From Kaiparowitsia implicata GSE-PSE-MK54-09C (GTDB lineage Bacteria; Cyanobacteriota; Cyanobacteriia; Elainellales; Elainellaceae), in the NCBI GenBank assembly GCA_019359435.1, contig JAHHHI010000079.1, forward strand, positions 23,733 through 87,732: a stretch of 64,000 nt of DNA, read 5' to 3'. Below the pieces are notes generated by a model, which made no database searches, was not told where the DNA came from, and was given only the letters and a program-made list of their open reading frames with translations. The position numbers and the translations under genes were made by a program. Shown in pieces: positions 1 through 9,012 of this stretch (its first letter is position 1; the number at the start of each line of letters is the position of its first letter).

Positions 1-1
1 G

Positions 2-118
2 CTCTTTACCAGCACCAAAAGTGCAGAAGAGTCGCTGAATCGCGCTACCTGGCTGCTGACGGTGCTATTCATGGGGCTTACGGTCGTGCTGAGCGCTGGC
101 TGGCTCAATCTGCTCTAG
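2..118 (+). CDS. secG: SecG preprotein translocase subunit, C-terminal part
   Basis: The window opens inside a reading frame of 38 codons ending in TAG. It reads as the C-terminus of SecG: a short polar loop with a Ser/Lys/Glu stretch, an Asn-Arg before Thr-Trp, then one hydrophobic helix ending in a Ser-Ala-Gly-Trp motif. SecG is the small double-spanning membrane subunit of the SecYEG channel; the fragment would be its second transmembrane helix. The 5' part lies outside the window. Identification rests on this short tail alone, but the Leu-Asn-Arg-x-Thr-Trp and Leu-Ser-Ala-Gly-Trp pattern is typical of cyanobacterial SecG. Confidence 0.75.
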   Translation, partial: LFTSTKSAEESLNRATWLLTVLFMGLTVVLSAGWLNLL

Positions 119-125
119 TGGTTTC

Positions 126-272
126 TAGGGCGTGTCATCAATTCCAACCAAACGCCTGATGCTACGAGCGTTGCCACGCCCAACCCAAAAACCAGGCTAG
201 GGGCTGTGACTGTTGATTTCTGGGTATCAGATGATTTCTGGGATATCAGAGGCTAATGGATGACAGCCTCTA
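126..272 (+). repeat. MITE-like element, copy 1 (147 bp)
   Basis: First copy of a dispersed element found seven times here. The ends are imperfect inverted repeats beginning TAGGGCGTGTCATCAATT on the left and, read from the right, TAGGGGCTGTCATC with small changes. It has no ORF. The other full copies are 129 bp; this one is 147 bp because about 18 bp around TGATTTCTGGG..ATCAGA is duplicated in tandem near 210-250. It sits 7 bp after the secG stop. Confidence 0.85.
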
Positions 273-317
273 GTGCGTGGGCATAAATTGTCATATCCTT
301 CAATCCATCCGTCAATT

Positions 318-376
318 CCGGTTCAGAACGGGTTAGGGCATCGCGCGGTGCCCTAACCCATTTTTGTGCCGTATGG
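318..376. repeat. Decayed copy of the double-hairpin repeat; may act as terminator
   Basis: A perfect 11-bp stem (GGGTTAGGGCA at 330-340 with TGCCCTAACCC at 349-359) around an 8-base loop is followed by ATTTTTG and GTGCCGT. The order matches the double-hairpin repeat at 9013-9134 and 59878-60004, with the second hairpin mostly lost. The stem followed by five T could stop transcription coming from secG. Confidence 0.55.
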
Positions 377-393
377 ATGGCATCGTTAAGGCT

Positions 394-1344
394 CTATCCC
401 TCGCCATAGCTAATCTGATCAGACTTATAGCTTTTGGGCTCGATGTGAATACTGGCACGGGTCGGGCCATACAGCTCATTCAACCGCTTTTCTACGGCTT
501 CGGTAATGCGGTGTGCGATCGCAACATCCGTCGCATCCACAATCAAGTGCATTTCGATAAACACCTGCCGCCCCAGCAACCCTCGCGAAGCAATGTTGTG
601 GCAGTTGAGCACACCCGGCACCTGCATCACAGCAGCATGAATCGCTTCGGGGGCGATCGCCATCCTATCCACCAGCCAGGGCAGGTTATCGCGCAGCACC
701 TCCCACCCACTGCGAAACACCAGCAGCGCCACCGGAAACGCCAGCGCCACATCCAGCCAGGTCAAGCGCAGCACCCACACGCCGATTAGTCCAGCTAAGA
801 CCGAGATGGTGACCCAGACATCGCCCATCGTATGCTTGGCATCGGCCAGCAGGATAGCGCTGCCTACCTCTGTCCCAACCCGCCGCTCATAGAACGCGAC
901 GAAAATATTAATCCCCAAGACCAGCAACAGCAGCCACAACTCTGTAGGGCCAATTTGAATTGGGGACGCACCTGCCAGAATGCGCTCCACAGCGCTTTTG
1001 AGAATCTCAAAGCAGGCAATGCCTAAAAATGCGGCAATGCCTAAGGCTCCCACCGCCTCAAATTTTTGGTGCCCATAGGGATGGTCGCGGTCGGGTTCTG
1101 GTAAGGCCAGCCGATTTGCCACTAGCCCCAATACGTTATTGGCGCCATCCGTGACGCTGTGGAGCGCATCGGCCACCAAACTGAGGGAGCCCGTTGCGAT
1201 CCCCAACCAGGCTTTGATGCTCATGACGACTAGGTTGAGCCCTAGGGTCAACACCAGCACTCGACGAACTTGGGCACGCGCATCAGGAGTCATGACACTT
1301 GGCGATAAACCGTTGCATAGCTCTGTGGCATGGATCTGTGTCAC
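394..1344 (-). CDS. Cation diffusion facilitator family efflux protein
   Basis: A 316-residue membrane protein of the CDF (cation efflux) family, which exports divalent metals such as Zn, Co, Fe or Mn in exchange for protons. The two metal-site motifs are visible: D59-x-x-H62-x-x-x-D66 in TM2 and D168-x-x-H171-x-x-x-D175 in TM5. About six hydrophobic segments precede a C-terminal cytoplasmic domain from about residue 225, which ends in a conserved His-Ile-Glu-Pro. The Met at residue 18 (position 1293) is an equally good start. Length is normal for the family. The metal cannot be assigned from sequence. The gene stands alone, transcribed leftward, with no close operon partner. Confidence 0.85.
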   Translation of the reverse strand: MTQIHATELCNGLSPSVMTPDARAQVRRVLVLTLGLNLVVMSIKAWLGIATGSLSLVADALHSVTDGANNVLGLVANRLALPEPDRDHPYGHQKFEAVGALGIAAFLGIACFEILKSAVERILAGASPIQIGPTELWLLLLVLGINIFVAFYERRVGTEVGSAILLADAKHTMGDVWVTISVLAGLIGVWVLRLTWLDVALAFPVALLVFRSGWEVLRDNLPWLVDRMAIAPEAIHAAVMQVPGVLNCHNIASRGLLGRQVFIEMHLIVDATDVAIAHRITEAVEKRLNELYGPTRASIHIEPKSYKSDQISYGEG

Positions 1345-1713
1345 AGCTCTACGGCATAGCTCTGTGACAAGCGATGGAACGATGCCGTCATCATCCCTAT
1401 GTCATAGCCTTACCTCCTTACAATAACGCCCTTAGGAGAAGCCAAAATACTCCCATTTCCCTCCCTCGGTTAGACCTGTCAGTAGGGGGTTGTGGCATAG
1501 GCTTGTTCTTATGCATCAATTTATCTGGTCAGTATCCCTAGACGTGTGTTTTCTATGAACGCCGGAGTACGCCGTTCACAAAAGATACAGGCGCAGGCGA
1601 CTGGACTGGCTGGACAGTGCTTAGTGCAAATCCCCATTCAGGGATGGCTCTTGCAGTGCAACAATCGCTCAAGAGTTCGCTGCTGTCAGGATTAGAGATT
1701 GCAGGAGATCACA
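1345..1713. other. Intergenic region between divergent genes
   Basis: About 370 bp between the leftward CDF gene and the rightward response regulator, so it should hold both promoters. A short imperfect inverted repeat GAACG..CGTTC lies around 1558-1578. The ribosome binding site AGGAG at 1703-1707 fixes the start of the next gene. I see no gene, repeat copy or RNA. Confidence 0.5.
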
Positions 1714-2406
1714 ATGCGAATTTTGTTAGCCGAACGGAATCTGACGCTGTTGCAGCGCTTGCAAGATGCCCTAAGCGCGGTGGGGCATGTGGTGGATACC
1801 GCCACGACAGGCGCGGCGGCAGAATGGCTAATGGTGCAGCGCGCGTATAGTCTGCTGGTTGTTGATTGGGCGCTGCCGCAGGTGCCAGGCTGGACACTGT
1901 GTCAGCAGTACCATCAACACTGGCAGGGTGCGCCGGTGCTAGTGCTGATCGAAACCGGCGACACGCCGCCTGCAACCGCGAACATCGGTATCATTGATGT
2001 GTTGGAGAAGCCCATTCATCCTCCCGATCTGTTGGCGCGGGTGCAGGCGCTGGGGCGGCGATCGCCCCTCTGGTCAGGTGAGACTCTATCAGTCGGCGAT
2101 CTGAGGCTGCATCTGCAAACGCTGACCCTAGAACGGCGGGGTAAAACGCTAGCGCTGACCAGCCGAGAGTTTCAGTGTATGGAGCTGTTGATGCGGCACC
2201 CCAACCAAGTGCTGTCTCAACCCAATATAGGAGCCGCCGTGTGGCCTTGGGGCGCGACTCCTGAGAGCAATGCGATCGCTAGCTTGATTCGGCGACTGCG
2301 TCAGCGGCTAAAAATGCTAGAAGCAGCCGACTGGTTAGAAACGATTTATGGGATGGGGTATCGCCTGCGGCTACCGGTAGGTGTGCTATCCCATTCGACC
2401 CAGTAG
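1714..2406 (+). CDS. OmpR-family response regulator, receiver acidic pocket degenerate
   Basis: A receiver domain (about 1-110) is joined to a winged-helix DNA-binding domain (about 125-222). Starting at the ATG at 1714, preceded by AGGAG six bases upstream, gives 230 residues. The phosphoacceptor D51 (Val-Asp-Trp) and K99 (Glu-Lys-Pro) are present, but the usual acidic pair near residue 7 is Ala-Glu rather than Asp-Asp or Glu-Asp, so magnesium binding may be altered. The C-terminal half has the Leu-Thr-x-x-Glu-Phe and Gly-Met-Gly-Tyr-Arg-Leu signatures of the OmpR/PhoB class. No kinase lies beside it, so it is an orphan regulator with unknown targets. Confidence 0.85.
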   Translation: MRILLAERNLTLLQRLQDALSAVGHVVDTATTGAAAEWLMVQRAYSLLVVDWALPQVPGWTLCQQYHQHWQGAPVLVLIETGDTPPATANIGIIDVLEKPIHPPDLLARVQALGRRSPLWSGETLSVGDLRLHLQTLTLERRGKTLALTSREFQCMELLMRHPNQVLSQPNIGAAVWPWGATPESNAIASLIRRLRQRLKMLEAADWLETIYGMGYRLRLPVGVLSHSTQ

Positions 2407-2471
2407 TTTGAGCGTTGCATGGCTCCTTCCCGTCTGCTCAATGGAGTGACGAGTTTTGCAGGTTGGGGCTG

Positions 2472-3128
2472 CTACCGCAAATAAGTTTGCGCTTCTTGGG
2501 CAACAGCAGGATTTTGGTCAGTCGTCATCGATTGCAGAATGGCGATCGCCTCGGGTGTTTTTAGTCGTCCCAGCGCCTGCGCCACCCGCTGCCGCAGTTG
2601 CCAGTCTGGATGCGTGGCATAGGCGGTGATCAGAGGAACTGCGCGAGGGTCGCCCAGTTCGCCTAAGGAACCAATAGCAGCAGTTCTAATCAACTCAGTG
2701 GGAGAGCCCAGCGCCTCTTCTAGCAGGTCAAACGCGCGAGGATCACCCAGTTCTCCCAAGGCCGCAATGATGCTAAATTGCACCAGCCATTCCTTTGTTT
2801 GGTGATAGAGAGAGTTCAACTCGTCGAATGCTTGGGTGAGATGCAACGCCCCGATGGAATCGGCGGCAGCGGCCTGCACGTCAGTTTCTTCATCGGCCAA
2901 CCCATCCAGCAAGATTTTGTAGGCATCGTCTAAATTTTGGGTGCCTAGGGTAGAAATTTGGCTGATAGCGGCGTAGCGCACCCGCACGCTCTTGTCATAG
3001 GCGGCAATTTTAATCAGGTCAAAGGCGATCGCCGGTTCTAGCTGTCGCATTTGGTTTACCGATCGCAGGCGATCGCCAAAGTCTTCAGAGTTCAACAGCG
3101 TCTTGACCGATTCTGGAGTCACACTCAT
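2472..3128 (-). CDS. nblB: HEAT-repeat protein, NblB-like phycobilisome degradation protein
   Basis: A 218-residue all-helical protein made of PBS-lyase type HEAT repeats, seen as repeated Ala-Leu-Gly-x-Leu-x-Asp-Pro-Arg-Ala units around residues 120-210. Length and the N-terminal segment (Ser-Val-Thr-Pro-Glu-Ser-Val followed by Ser-Glu-Asp-Phe-Gly-Asp-Arg-Leu) fit cyanobacterial NblB, which is related to phycocyanobilin lyases and takes part in phycobilisome breakdown under nutrient starvation. It converges with the response regulator (65 bp between stops, no clear terminator). The main alternative is a CpcE/PecE-like lyase subunit; the absence of cpc genes nearby and the N-terminus favour NblB. 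Confidence 0.75.
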   Translation of the reverse strand: MSVTPESVKTLLNSEDFGDRLRSVNQMRQLEPAIAFDLIKIAAYDKSVRVRYAAISQISTLGTQNLDDAYKILLDGLADEETDVQAAAADSIGALHLTQAFDELNSLYHQTKEWLVQFSIIAALGELGDPRAFDLLEEALGSPTELIRTAAIGSLGELGDPRAVPLITAYATHPDWQLRQRVAQALGRLKTPEAIAILQSMTTDQNPAVAQEAQTYLR

Positions 3129-3172
3129 GGCTATTTGAAACTATCTAGATAACTGATTTGAAACGGTAGGAC

Positions 3173-3301
3173 TAGGGGCTGTCATCCATTAGCCTCTAAT
3201 ATCCCAGAAATGAACGGTCACAGTCCCTAGCCTGTTTTTTGGATCGGGCGTGGCAATGCTCATAGCACAAGGCTTTTGGTCGGAATTGATGACACGCCCT
3301 A
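3173..3301 (-). repeat. MITE-like element, copy 2 (129 bp)
   Basis: A full copy in reverse orientation, from TAGGGGCTGTCATCC to GATGACACGCCCTA. It lies 44 bp upstream of the nblB start. The sequences on either side contain GAAACGGTAG (about 3160-3170 and 3316-3325), a short direct repeat that brackets the element and about 15 bp on its right. Confidence 0.85.
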
Positions 3302-3378
3302 GGTAGGGCTAGATTGAAACGGTAGATTTATAAAAAGAGATGCCATTCACCTCCCATCCTGTGGCATCGGCTACGGGG

Positions 3379-3858
3379 CTAGCTCTGCATGGCTGCCATA
3401 TGGCGAATAATATCGCCCCGAGTCACAATCCCCACCAATTGAGTGGCGTCATTCACCACGAGCACTCGATGCACCCCTCGCTCATGCATCAGGGTAGCGG
3501 CCTCTCGCAGAGGGCGGTTAGGGGTAATCGTCACCAAATCTCCTTTGCGTTTGGCCTTTGTCATAACCTCCCCAACCGTTTGCCCCAGGGCCTTATGCAG
3601 CTCTCGTTCATGCTGATTTGGGTTTTCTAGATAGATAACGCTGTCGAGCAGCATGATGTAGGCGGGCGGCGTCACCCCCGATTCTTGCCACATCAAATCC
3701 CCTTCCGAAATCACACCCACCAAACTCTGATGGTCATCCACCACGGGCAAGCCGCTGATGCGCTTTTCTGCTAAAAGACGAATCACATCACTCAGCGGCG
3801 TGTCAGGCGTCACCACAATCGGGGCATGGGTCATCACATCAGCGACGGTGGTAGTCAT
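3379..3858 (-). CDS. CBS-domain pair protein
   Basis: About 159 residues carrying two CBS domains (roughly 5-60 and 95-155), the Bateman module that senses adenine nucleotides or regulates a partner. Both halves carry the usual Val-x-Asp-Val-Met start and the closing Val-Gly-Val/Ile-x-(S/T)-x-Gly-Asp motif. Between them is a 35-residue segment with Pro-Pro-Ala-Tyr-Ile-Met-Leu-Leu, common in cyanobacterial stand-alone CBS proteins. The ATG at 3858 (Met-Thr-Thr-Thr) is preferred over an in-frame ATG three codons upstream. It has no enzymatic domain and no operon partner, so the target is unknown. Confidence 0.85.
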   Translation of the reverse strand: MTTTVADVMTHAPIVVTPDTPLSDVIRLLAEKRISGLPVVDDHQSLVGVISEGDLMWQESGVTPPAYIMLLDSVIYLENPNQHERELHKALGQTVGEVMTKAKRKGDLVTITPNRPLREAATLMHERGVHRVLVVNDATQLVGIVTRGDIIRHMAAMQS

Positions 3859-4044
3859 AGTTACCAATTGCTATAGGGCCTAGGCTCATTGTAGGGAATT
3901 CAGCCCCCCATCCGAACGGGATTCATAGGTTGTTACATGAAGCACGAAGGCGGGAGCTAGCAGGTTAAAGACACCCCAAGGGAAACCAAGATCTCAAGAT
4001 CTATAGCCTCGGGAAAATCAAAGACTTGCGGTAGAGCAACCGTC

Positions 4045-5133
4045 CTAGTCGCTTCCCCGGCAATAGGCTTTTAGGATCGTTGCACAGTGGGCGATCGCCC
4101 CCAAATGGGCAATCTCATACCCGTGGGTGTTTTGAGTCGGGAAGCTGAGGCATGCGGCGCGACCCACATGTCCCATTTTCATGGCGATCGAGGCATCACT
4201 GCCAAAGCCGCTGATGGTCGCCAGTTGCAGCGGCACCGGAATGGCGGCAGCGGCGTCGCGGAGTGTCTGATTAAGCCCTTCGTCATACAGACCGTAGGCA
4301 TCTTGTGCCAGCAGCACGGGGGCGTCGCCATCGTGAATTGGATATTCAAGGGAAAGAGGGCAAATTTCAAGCGCGATCAGGGCCGCGAGTTTGGTGCGGG
4401 CCGTAAAGAACAGCGCCCCGATCGCCCCAACTTCTTCCTTTGCAGATGCAACCAAATAGGTATCTACCGCAGGCTGAGTCAGCCCTGCGGCTAGTTCCAG
4501 CAGAATTGCGACCGAGGCTTTGTTGTCTAGGGTATAGCTGGCGATGTAGTCGCCCATGCGAAAGGGCCGCTTCCGGTGCTTGCCAATCACCACGCGGGTG
4601 CCGGGACGAATGCCCGCCTCGTCTAGTTCACGATCGGTCAGTTTCGTCTCGATCCAGGCATCTTCCCAACGGACAGCTACGTTTTCTTGCTGCACTTTTT
4701 GAGGCGACTCGTGAGAGACATGGCGCGACCCAAAACTGAGAATGCCGCTGATGGTGGTGCGATCGCCCAGCAAATCCATCACGCCCTCGCCATACACCCA
4801 GGGGAATGCGCCTCCCAGCTTGCGCACCTGCACGCAGCCATCGGGTTCAATCGATTTAACGATGCCGCCAATCTCATCTTTATGGGCAGTAATGGCGATC
4901 GCCCGAGTATTATCTTTACCCGGAATTTTCACAATTACGTTATCAGCATCATCCACCCAGCAGTTCAGGTTTAATGCGGCAAAGCATTCCTGCAAGTATT
5001 CATTAATCTCTGCTTCTGCGCCGCTGGGTGAATGGCACAACACGAGTGCTTCAATACGCTCAAACAGCCCATCTAACTGAGACGAGGCGGACGGTTTTGT
5101 GGATTTTTCTGTGGTCAATCGTTTGGCCCTCAT
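4045..5133 (-). CDS. M42-family metallo-aminopeptidase
   Basis: A 362-residue zinc/cobalt aminopeptidase of the M42 (glutamyl/tetrahedral aminopeptidase) family, which trims N-terminal residues from peptides in the cytoplasm. Visible motifs, in order: Ala-His-Lys-Asp-Glu-Ile-Gly (first metal ligand, about residue 83), Tyr-Thr-Leu-Asp-Asn-Lys-Ala (bridging Asp), Ser-Ala-Lys-Glu-Glu-Val-Gly (catalytic Glu and metal Glu), and Thr-His-Gly-Tyr-Glu-Ile (last His ligand). The usual Ala-Leu-Asp is Ala-Leu-Glu here. Family-typical length. The first 20 residues are basic and poorly conserved, so the start could be somewhat downstream. No signal peptide. Confidence 0.85.
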   Translation of the reverse strand: MRAKRLTTEKSTKPSASSQLDGLFERIEALVLCHSPSGAEAEINEYLQECFAALNLNCWVDDADNVIVKIPGKDNTRAIAITAHKDEIGGIVKSIEPDGCVQVRKLGGAFPWVYGEGVMDLLGDRTTISGILSFGSRHVSHESPQKVQQENVAVRWEDAWIETKLTDRELDEAGIRPGTRVVIGKHRKRPFRMGDYIASYTLDNKASVAILLELAAGLTQPAVDTYLVASAKEEVGAIGALFFTARTKLAALIALEICPLSLEYPIHDGDAPVLLAQDAYGLYDEGLNQTLRDAAAAIPVPLQLATISGFGSDASIAMKMGHVGRAACLSFPTQNTHGYEIAHLGAIAHCATILKAYCRGSD

Positions 5134-5724
5134 TGGCTATCCCAAGTCTACGAATTGGGGATTCTGCTTGGGGAGTCTGCTTGCTGATTCTATGAATTGA
5201 AGGTTTAAGCAGTTTGACACCCACTTGACACCCACGTTGGGCTATCTGAACTAGGCTATCTGAATTTAGATATAAAACGACAGAAGCTGTAGACTCGGGA
5301 TGCCGCCGTTGTCGCGAAGCCCAGTCGTGATTTCTGCCTACCTCAATCAACCGCACTAGGAGACCTGTAAACGCATCCAGCCCATCGAGCAGGCTTCTGT
5401 ACCCTAGCGCATTGATTAGGGGCTAGCCCTAAAGGAGGGCTATTGAGGAAGCATCGCGCATAAAACAATCACCCGTTCGAGTGACACGCCAGAATGAAGC
5501 TGCTTAAAGAGCTTTCATTTACACTCTAGTTACATAACTCATCTGCCTCCTGTTCAGAACAAGCAGATTACAGTCGTTTGATATTTGATAACGGCTGCAG
5601 TTTAGAAGGTTTGCTAGGTGTTGCCCGAATGAAGCACATGCTCAATTCATCAAGTTTGATGATCGGATGAAATAAGCAAACATGCTCTACTCCTGAAAAT
5701 TTCAGCTCAACGGTTCAAAAAATC
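5134..5724. other. Intergenic region with two short tandem repeats
   Basis: No gene is supported here. At 5214-5235 the 11-mer TTGACACCCAC occurs twice in tandem, so two -35-like TTGACA boxes lie 11 bp apart. At 5240-5264 GGCTATCTGAA occurs twice, 14 bp apart, followed by TATAAA at 5271. A 7-bp stem (TAGCCCT/AGGGCTA) lies at 5424-5442. This may be a rightward promoter region; no start site can be proved from sequence. Confidence 0.4.
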
Positions 5725-5958
5725 ATGGTGTCAACTATCAAGGATTCACATTGTTTTAAATCTAGTGATGATTCAGAACAATGTGAATCGTTATATCCTC
5801 AAAGCTCTCCTGCTCCCGATGCAAGTCATTGCTCGACCTGTGCAGACAAACGCTGCCTGGATCGCTGTTGGGTGGGTGAAAATCGGGGCGATCGCCGCTG
5901 CTTAATAGCCTGCTGGCGCGATGAATCTACCCGAGCAGACTCTAACGCGAGGAATTAG
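5725..5958 (+). CDS. Small Cys-rich hypothetical protein
   Basis: A 77-codon ORF in an otherwise empty stretch, ending 55 bp before the glycosyltransferase. I do not recognise the family. It has eight cysteines; the C-terminal half shows Cys-x2-Cys-x4-Cys-x3-Cys-Trp and then a second Cys-Leu-x2-Cys-Trp, i.e. an Arg-Cys-Leu-x-x-Cys-Trp unit repeated with an acidic residue after each. That could bind metal or form disulfides (inference). There is no signal peptide and no good ribosome binding site, so the ORF may be chance. Same strand as the downstream gene. Confidence 0.35.
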   Translation: MVSTIKDSHCFKSSDDSEQCESLYPQSSPAPDASHCSTCADKRCLDRCWVGENRGDRRCLIACWRDESTRADSNARN

Positions 5959-6012
5959 AGGCCCTACCAATCCCCCAGCAACGTCTAACTCTGATTTCAT
6001 CATGCTTGCCCT

Positions 6013-7131
6013 ATGACCTCTGCATCCAATTCCCCAGTATTAATGAATTTATCTATGGTGGGGCAGCGGCAGACGGGTATTGCCATCTATGCCAGTCAGA
6101 TAGCGCTGCATTTAACTAGCGATTCGCTGGCACTGTTGTCCCCGTCTCACTGGCGCGATCGGGTGAGCACTGACCCAAGGCTGAGAGAGCGGCAGTGGGC
6201 AGTGGTGCCGTCAAACCTCAGCCCCGATGATGGCAAAGTGGGGCATCTGCGACGGCTGCTGTGGACGCAGCGCAGCGTGCCGCGCCTGATGGCCCAATGG
6301 CACGGACGGCTGTTCTTTTCTCCGGTGCCCGAAGCACCGCTGGGGGTGGGATGCCGCTCAGTTGTGATGGTGCATGATCTGATTCCCCTACGGTTTCCTC
6401 AGTGGCGATCGCCCCTCACGCTATACTTTCGGGCCTATGTGCCACAGGTGCTACGGCAAGCGGCGCATATCCTCTGCAACTCTGAAGCCACCGCGCGGGA
6501 AGTGAGCGATCGCTTTGCCATCCCAACTCATCGCATCACGCCCATTCACCTGGCGTACGATGCGCAGCACTTTCAGCCTCAACGGGGGTCAACGCAGAAC
6601 TATTTTGTTTACTTAGGGCGGCATGACCCGCACAAAAACCTAGAGCGACTGGTGCGGGCGTTTGCGGCCCTGCCCCAAGCGCAAGAATTAGAGCTATGGC
6701 TTGTGGGGCCAACTGATGCTCGCTATACGCCGCTGCTGCTTACCCTCGCGCAAGAGTTGGGGGTGGGGGGCCAAGTGCGTTGTTTAGACTATGTGCCCTA
6801 CGCCGAACTGCCGCAGATTTTGGGAGGGGCGATCGCCCTAGTCTTTCCTAGTTTGTGGGAAGGGTTTGGCCTGCCCGTGCTAGAAGCAATGGCCTGTGGA
6901 ACTCCCGTGATCACCTCTACCGCAGCAGCCCTACCAGAGGTGGCGGGGGATGCGGCACTGCTGGTGTCGCCTACCGATATCAGAGCGCTGATGGATGCGA
7001 TGCAGCACGTGGCGTTAGATAGCAGCGTGCGATCGCACCTGCGGTCAGCAGGGTTAGCAAGAGCCAGCCAGTTTAGCTGGGCCACCACAGGAAAACGCAC
7101 CTCTGAGGTACTTCAACAATGCCTCCAATAA
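6013..7131 (+). CDS. GT4-family glycosyltransferase
   Basis: A 372-residue GT-B fold enzyme that would transfer a sugar from a nucleotide donor to a glycan or lipid acceptor at the cytoplasmic face of the membrane. The donor-binding half carries the GT4 signature: [12 protein letters not shown] near residue 200, then Ser-Leu-x-[12 protein letters not shown] (the E-x7-E motif) near residue 285, then Gly-Thr-Pro-Val-Ile. The N-terminal Gly-Gln-Arg-Gln-Thr-Gly-Ile is the acceptor-side Gly loop. It converges with a Wzx-like flippase, suggesting a role in surface polysaccharide synthesis; donor and acceptor are unknown. Confidence 0.85.
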   Translation: MTSASNSPVLMNLSMVGQRQTGIAIYASQIALHLTSDSLALLSPSHWRDRVSTDPRLRERQWAVVPSNLSPDDGKVGHLRRLLWTQRSVPRLMAQWHGRLFFSPVPEAPLGVGCRSVVMVHDLIPLRFPQWRSPLTLYFRAYVPQVLRQAAHILCNSEATAREVSDRFAIPTHRITPIHLAYDAQHFQPQRGSTQNYFVYLGRHDPHKNLERLVRAFAALPQAQELELWLVGPTDARYTPLLLTLAQELGVGGQVRCLDYVPYAELPQILGGAIALVFPSLWEGFGLPVLEAMACGTPVITSTAAALPEVAGDAALLVSPTDIRALMDAMQHVALDSSVRSHLRSAGLARASQFSWATTGKRTSEVLQQCLQ

Positions 7132-7530
7132 CCGCAGACCAACGTGAGTCTCCAACGCCAGGGAGCAGAAAGGCGCAAAGAAACAAAAGGTCGGATCACT
7201 AAGGGGCTCCGGCGGAGTTAATGCGCTGTTTCGGCCCTGCGCCGTAAGGCTGGAACAACACTAATATCAATTCCGAAAATTTGGGCTACAAATGGGGGGT
7301 AAGGGGGCAAAGCCCCCTTGTGGGGAACGTAGTTCCCAACCCCCCTCCGTCAAACAATCCGTCGTTCTGATTTAGAGACTTGATATAAACCATGCTGCTT
7401 ACGAGGCGAGCAACACGGTTTTAGAATTTGCCGAACTGACGTTTAGCTGAGATTTGAAAGAGGTTGAAAGGGGTTGAGCCTATCTCGAACTCAAGTTATT
7501 CGAGACAAGATGGATTTGATTGAGCCCAGC
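7132..7530. other. Convergent intergenic region with hairpin repeats
   Basis: Lies between the 3' ends of the GT4 and flippase genes. At 7301-7319 AAGGGGGC and GCCCCCTT form an 8-bp stem around AAA; at 7323-7337 GGGAAC and GTTCCC form a second stem. This G/C-block pattern recurs widely in cyanobacterial spacers and could terminate both transcripts. At about 7429-7498 is a relic of the double-hairpin repeat: its outer arms (GCCGAACTGACGTT and TATCTCGAACTCAAGTTA) remain but both inner hairpins are lost. Confidence 0.55.
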
Positions 7531-8817
7531 TTAGCCTGCTTGTTCGCTCGTTTGCCGCTTATACAGCGTGTAGACCAAAACCATCAGACTCACCGTGAGC
7601 AACCCATCCGAGGCCAAGCTCGACCAAGCCGCACCCTGCCAAGAAAACGCTGGAATCAACCACAGGTTGAGCAAAAAGTTGAACGACGCAGCAACTACCT
7701 GCAACCCGCTGCGGAAACCCTGGAACCCTGCCCCAGTGAGCGTATCGGCTGCAAAAAACTGAACCGATTGCAAGACTAGCAAAGGTGCCAACCATCGCAA
7801 GGCCCCAACCGACTCGGCATAATCGCTGCCTAAAATAAAGGGTACCAACGGCGCACCAATGAGCAAAGCGACGGCAGCGGCCAGCCCATAGAGCGCTGCA
7901 ATCGGCACCAAGCGCCGTGCCAGTGCCACACTTCCTGTAATGCCGCGTTCACCCTGCTTGAAGAACTTGGCATAGGCCGCGCTCATCAGCGACAGCACCG
8001 GAGTAAACGCTACATCTACTAGACGATAGGCTGCTGCATATACCCCAGTTGCCTGTAGCGTTCCTAGGCGGGTGAGCATTGTTTTATCGACGTTGTGATT
8101 CACACTCTGCGCCAGCATGCTAATCGAGAAGTAAACGCCTTCTACCGTTTCGCCAGGTAATCGCGCCAGAGCCAGCTTGGGCCCAGCCACAATGCGACAA
8201 ATTAAAATAAAAGCAACCACAGCCGCCAGCATGGTGCTCACACAATACAGGATGGCCCAGTTCAGCACTGTTGCCTGGGGAAAGAAGACAACCAAGGTCA
8301 GCGCTGCCAGCAAGTTTTTCAGGCTTAGCATAATCTGAATCTGGGCAGTTCGCCCGACTAGATCCACTGCTAAAAAGCCTTTGGAGATCATGTCGAGCAT
8401 GCGCAAAAAGAAGAGGTCAGAAATGCTAATGAGCAGAACCACCAGAGGCGCAACCGAACTCGGCAAGATTAGTTGAGAGACAGCAAAGATTAACCCCGTT
8501 AGCAACACGCTGGTGGTCAATGCCATAAACATGGCATTGCCAAAATATTGAGGAAAGACCGCGTGATTTCTGGAGACGTTTTTGATCAAGATATGCTCAG
8601 ACCCCAAGCCGCAGAATGGATTGAGCAGACCCACCAGAGCCGTCACTCCAACAAACGCACCATACTGCTCCACCCCGAGGGCTCTGGCAACTAGCACAAA
8701 GTACCCGGCCTGAATCCCAATTCTGAACACCCGCGCCATCATCATCCAAAGCGTGCCCTGCACCATGGGCTTTTGAAACGTTGCGACTAATCGCGCAATG
8801 AGTGCGTTGAAGTTCAT
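7531..8817 (-). CDS. Wzx-like polysaccharide flippase (MOP superfamily)
   Basis: A 428-residue integral membrane protein with about twelve hydrophobic segments, of the polysaccharide-biosynthesis/O-antigen flippase type that moves undecaprenyl-linked oligosaccharides across the inner membrane. Family hallmarks are an N-terminal Arg-x-x-Phe-Arg-Ile amphipathic start to TM1, the Ala-Arg-Ala-Leu-Gly-x-x-x-Tyr-Gly-x-Phe motif near residue 45, and the Asp-Lys-x-Met-Leu plus Gly-Val-Tyr-Ala-Ala-Ala-Tyr-Arg motif near residues 245-265. The length is at the usual size. It faces the GT4 gene across a convergent spacer, consistent with a shared polysaccharide pathway (inference). Confidence 0.85.
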   Translation of the reverse strand: MNFNALIARLVATFQKPMVQGTLWMMMARVFRIGIQAGYFVLVARALGVEQYGAFVGVTALVGLLNPFCGLGSEHILIKNVSRNHAVFPQYFGNAMFMALTTSVLLTGLIFAVSQLILPSSVAPLVVLLISISDLFFLRMLDMISKGFLAVDLVGRTAQIQIMLSLKNLLAALTLVVFFPQATVLNWAILYCVSTMLAAVVAFILICRIVAGPKLALARLPGETVEGVYFSISMLAQSVNHNVDKTMLTRLGTLQATGVYAAAYRLVDVAFTPVLSLMSAAYAKFFKQGERGITGSVALARRLVPIAALYGLAAAVALLIGAPLVPFILGSDYAESVGALRWLAPLLVLQSVQFFAADTLTGAGFQGFRSGLQVVAASFNFLLNLWLIPAFSWQGAAWSSLASDGLLTVSLMVLVYTLYKRQTSEQAG

Positions 8818-9012
8818 AATGCGAAGTCCATTAAAGTTCCCTGACCCTGGACATAATTCAAGGGGCTGCCTACATACAGGTGGTTGCTGTTATTTCTAGC
8901 AGACCTTTAGATGAGTTCTGCGTAAATTCTCGGTTCCTTTGCCGAAACTTCAAATCTTTTACCTGCTAGATAAATCTGGGGCGTAGATTCTACCGCTAAC
9001 GCCATAGGTAAC

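Noticed and set aside
5060..5356. 98-codon ORF on the minus strand across the M42 start
   Set aside because: It overlaps the conserved peptidase frame in another phase and shows no domain features.
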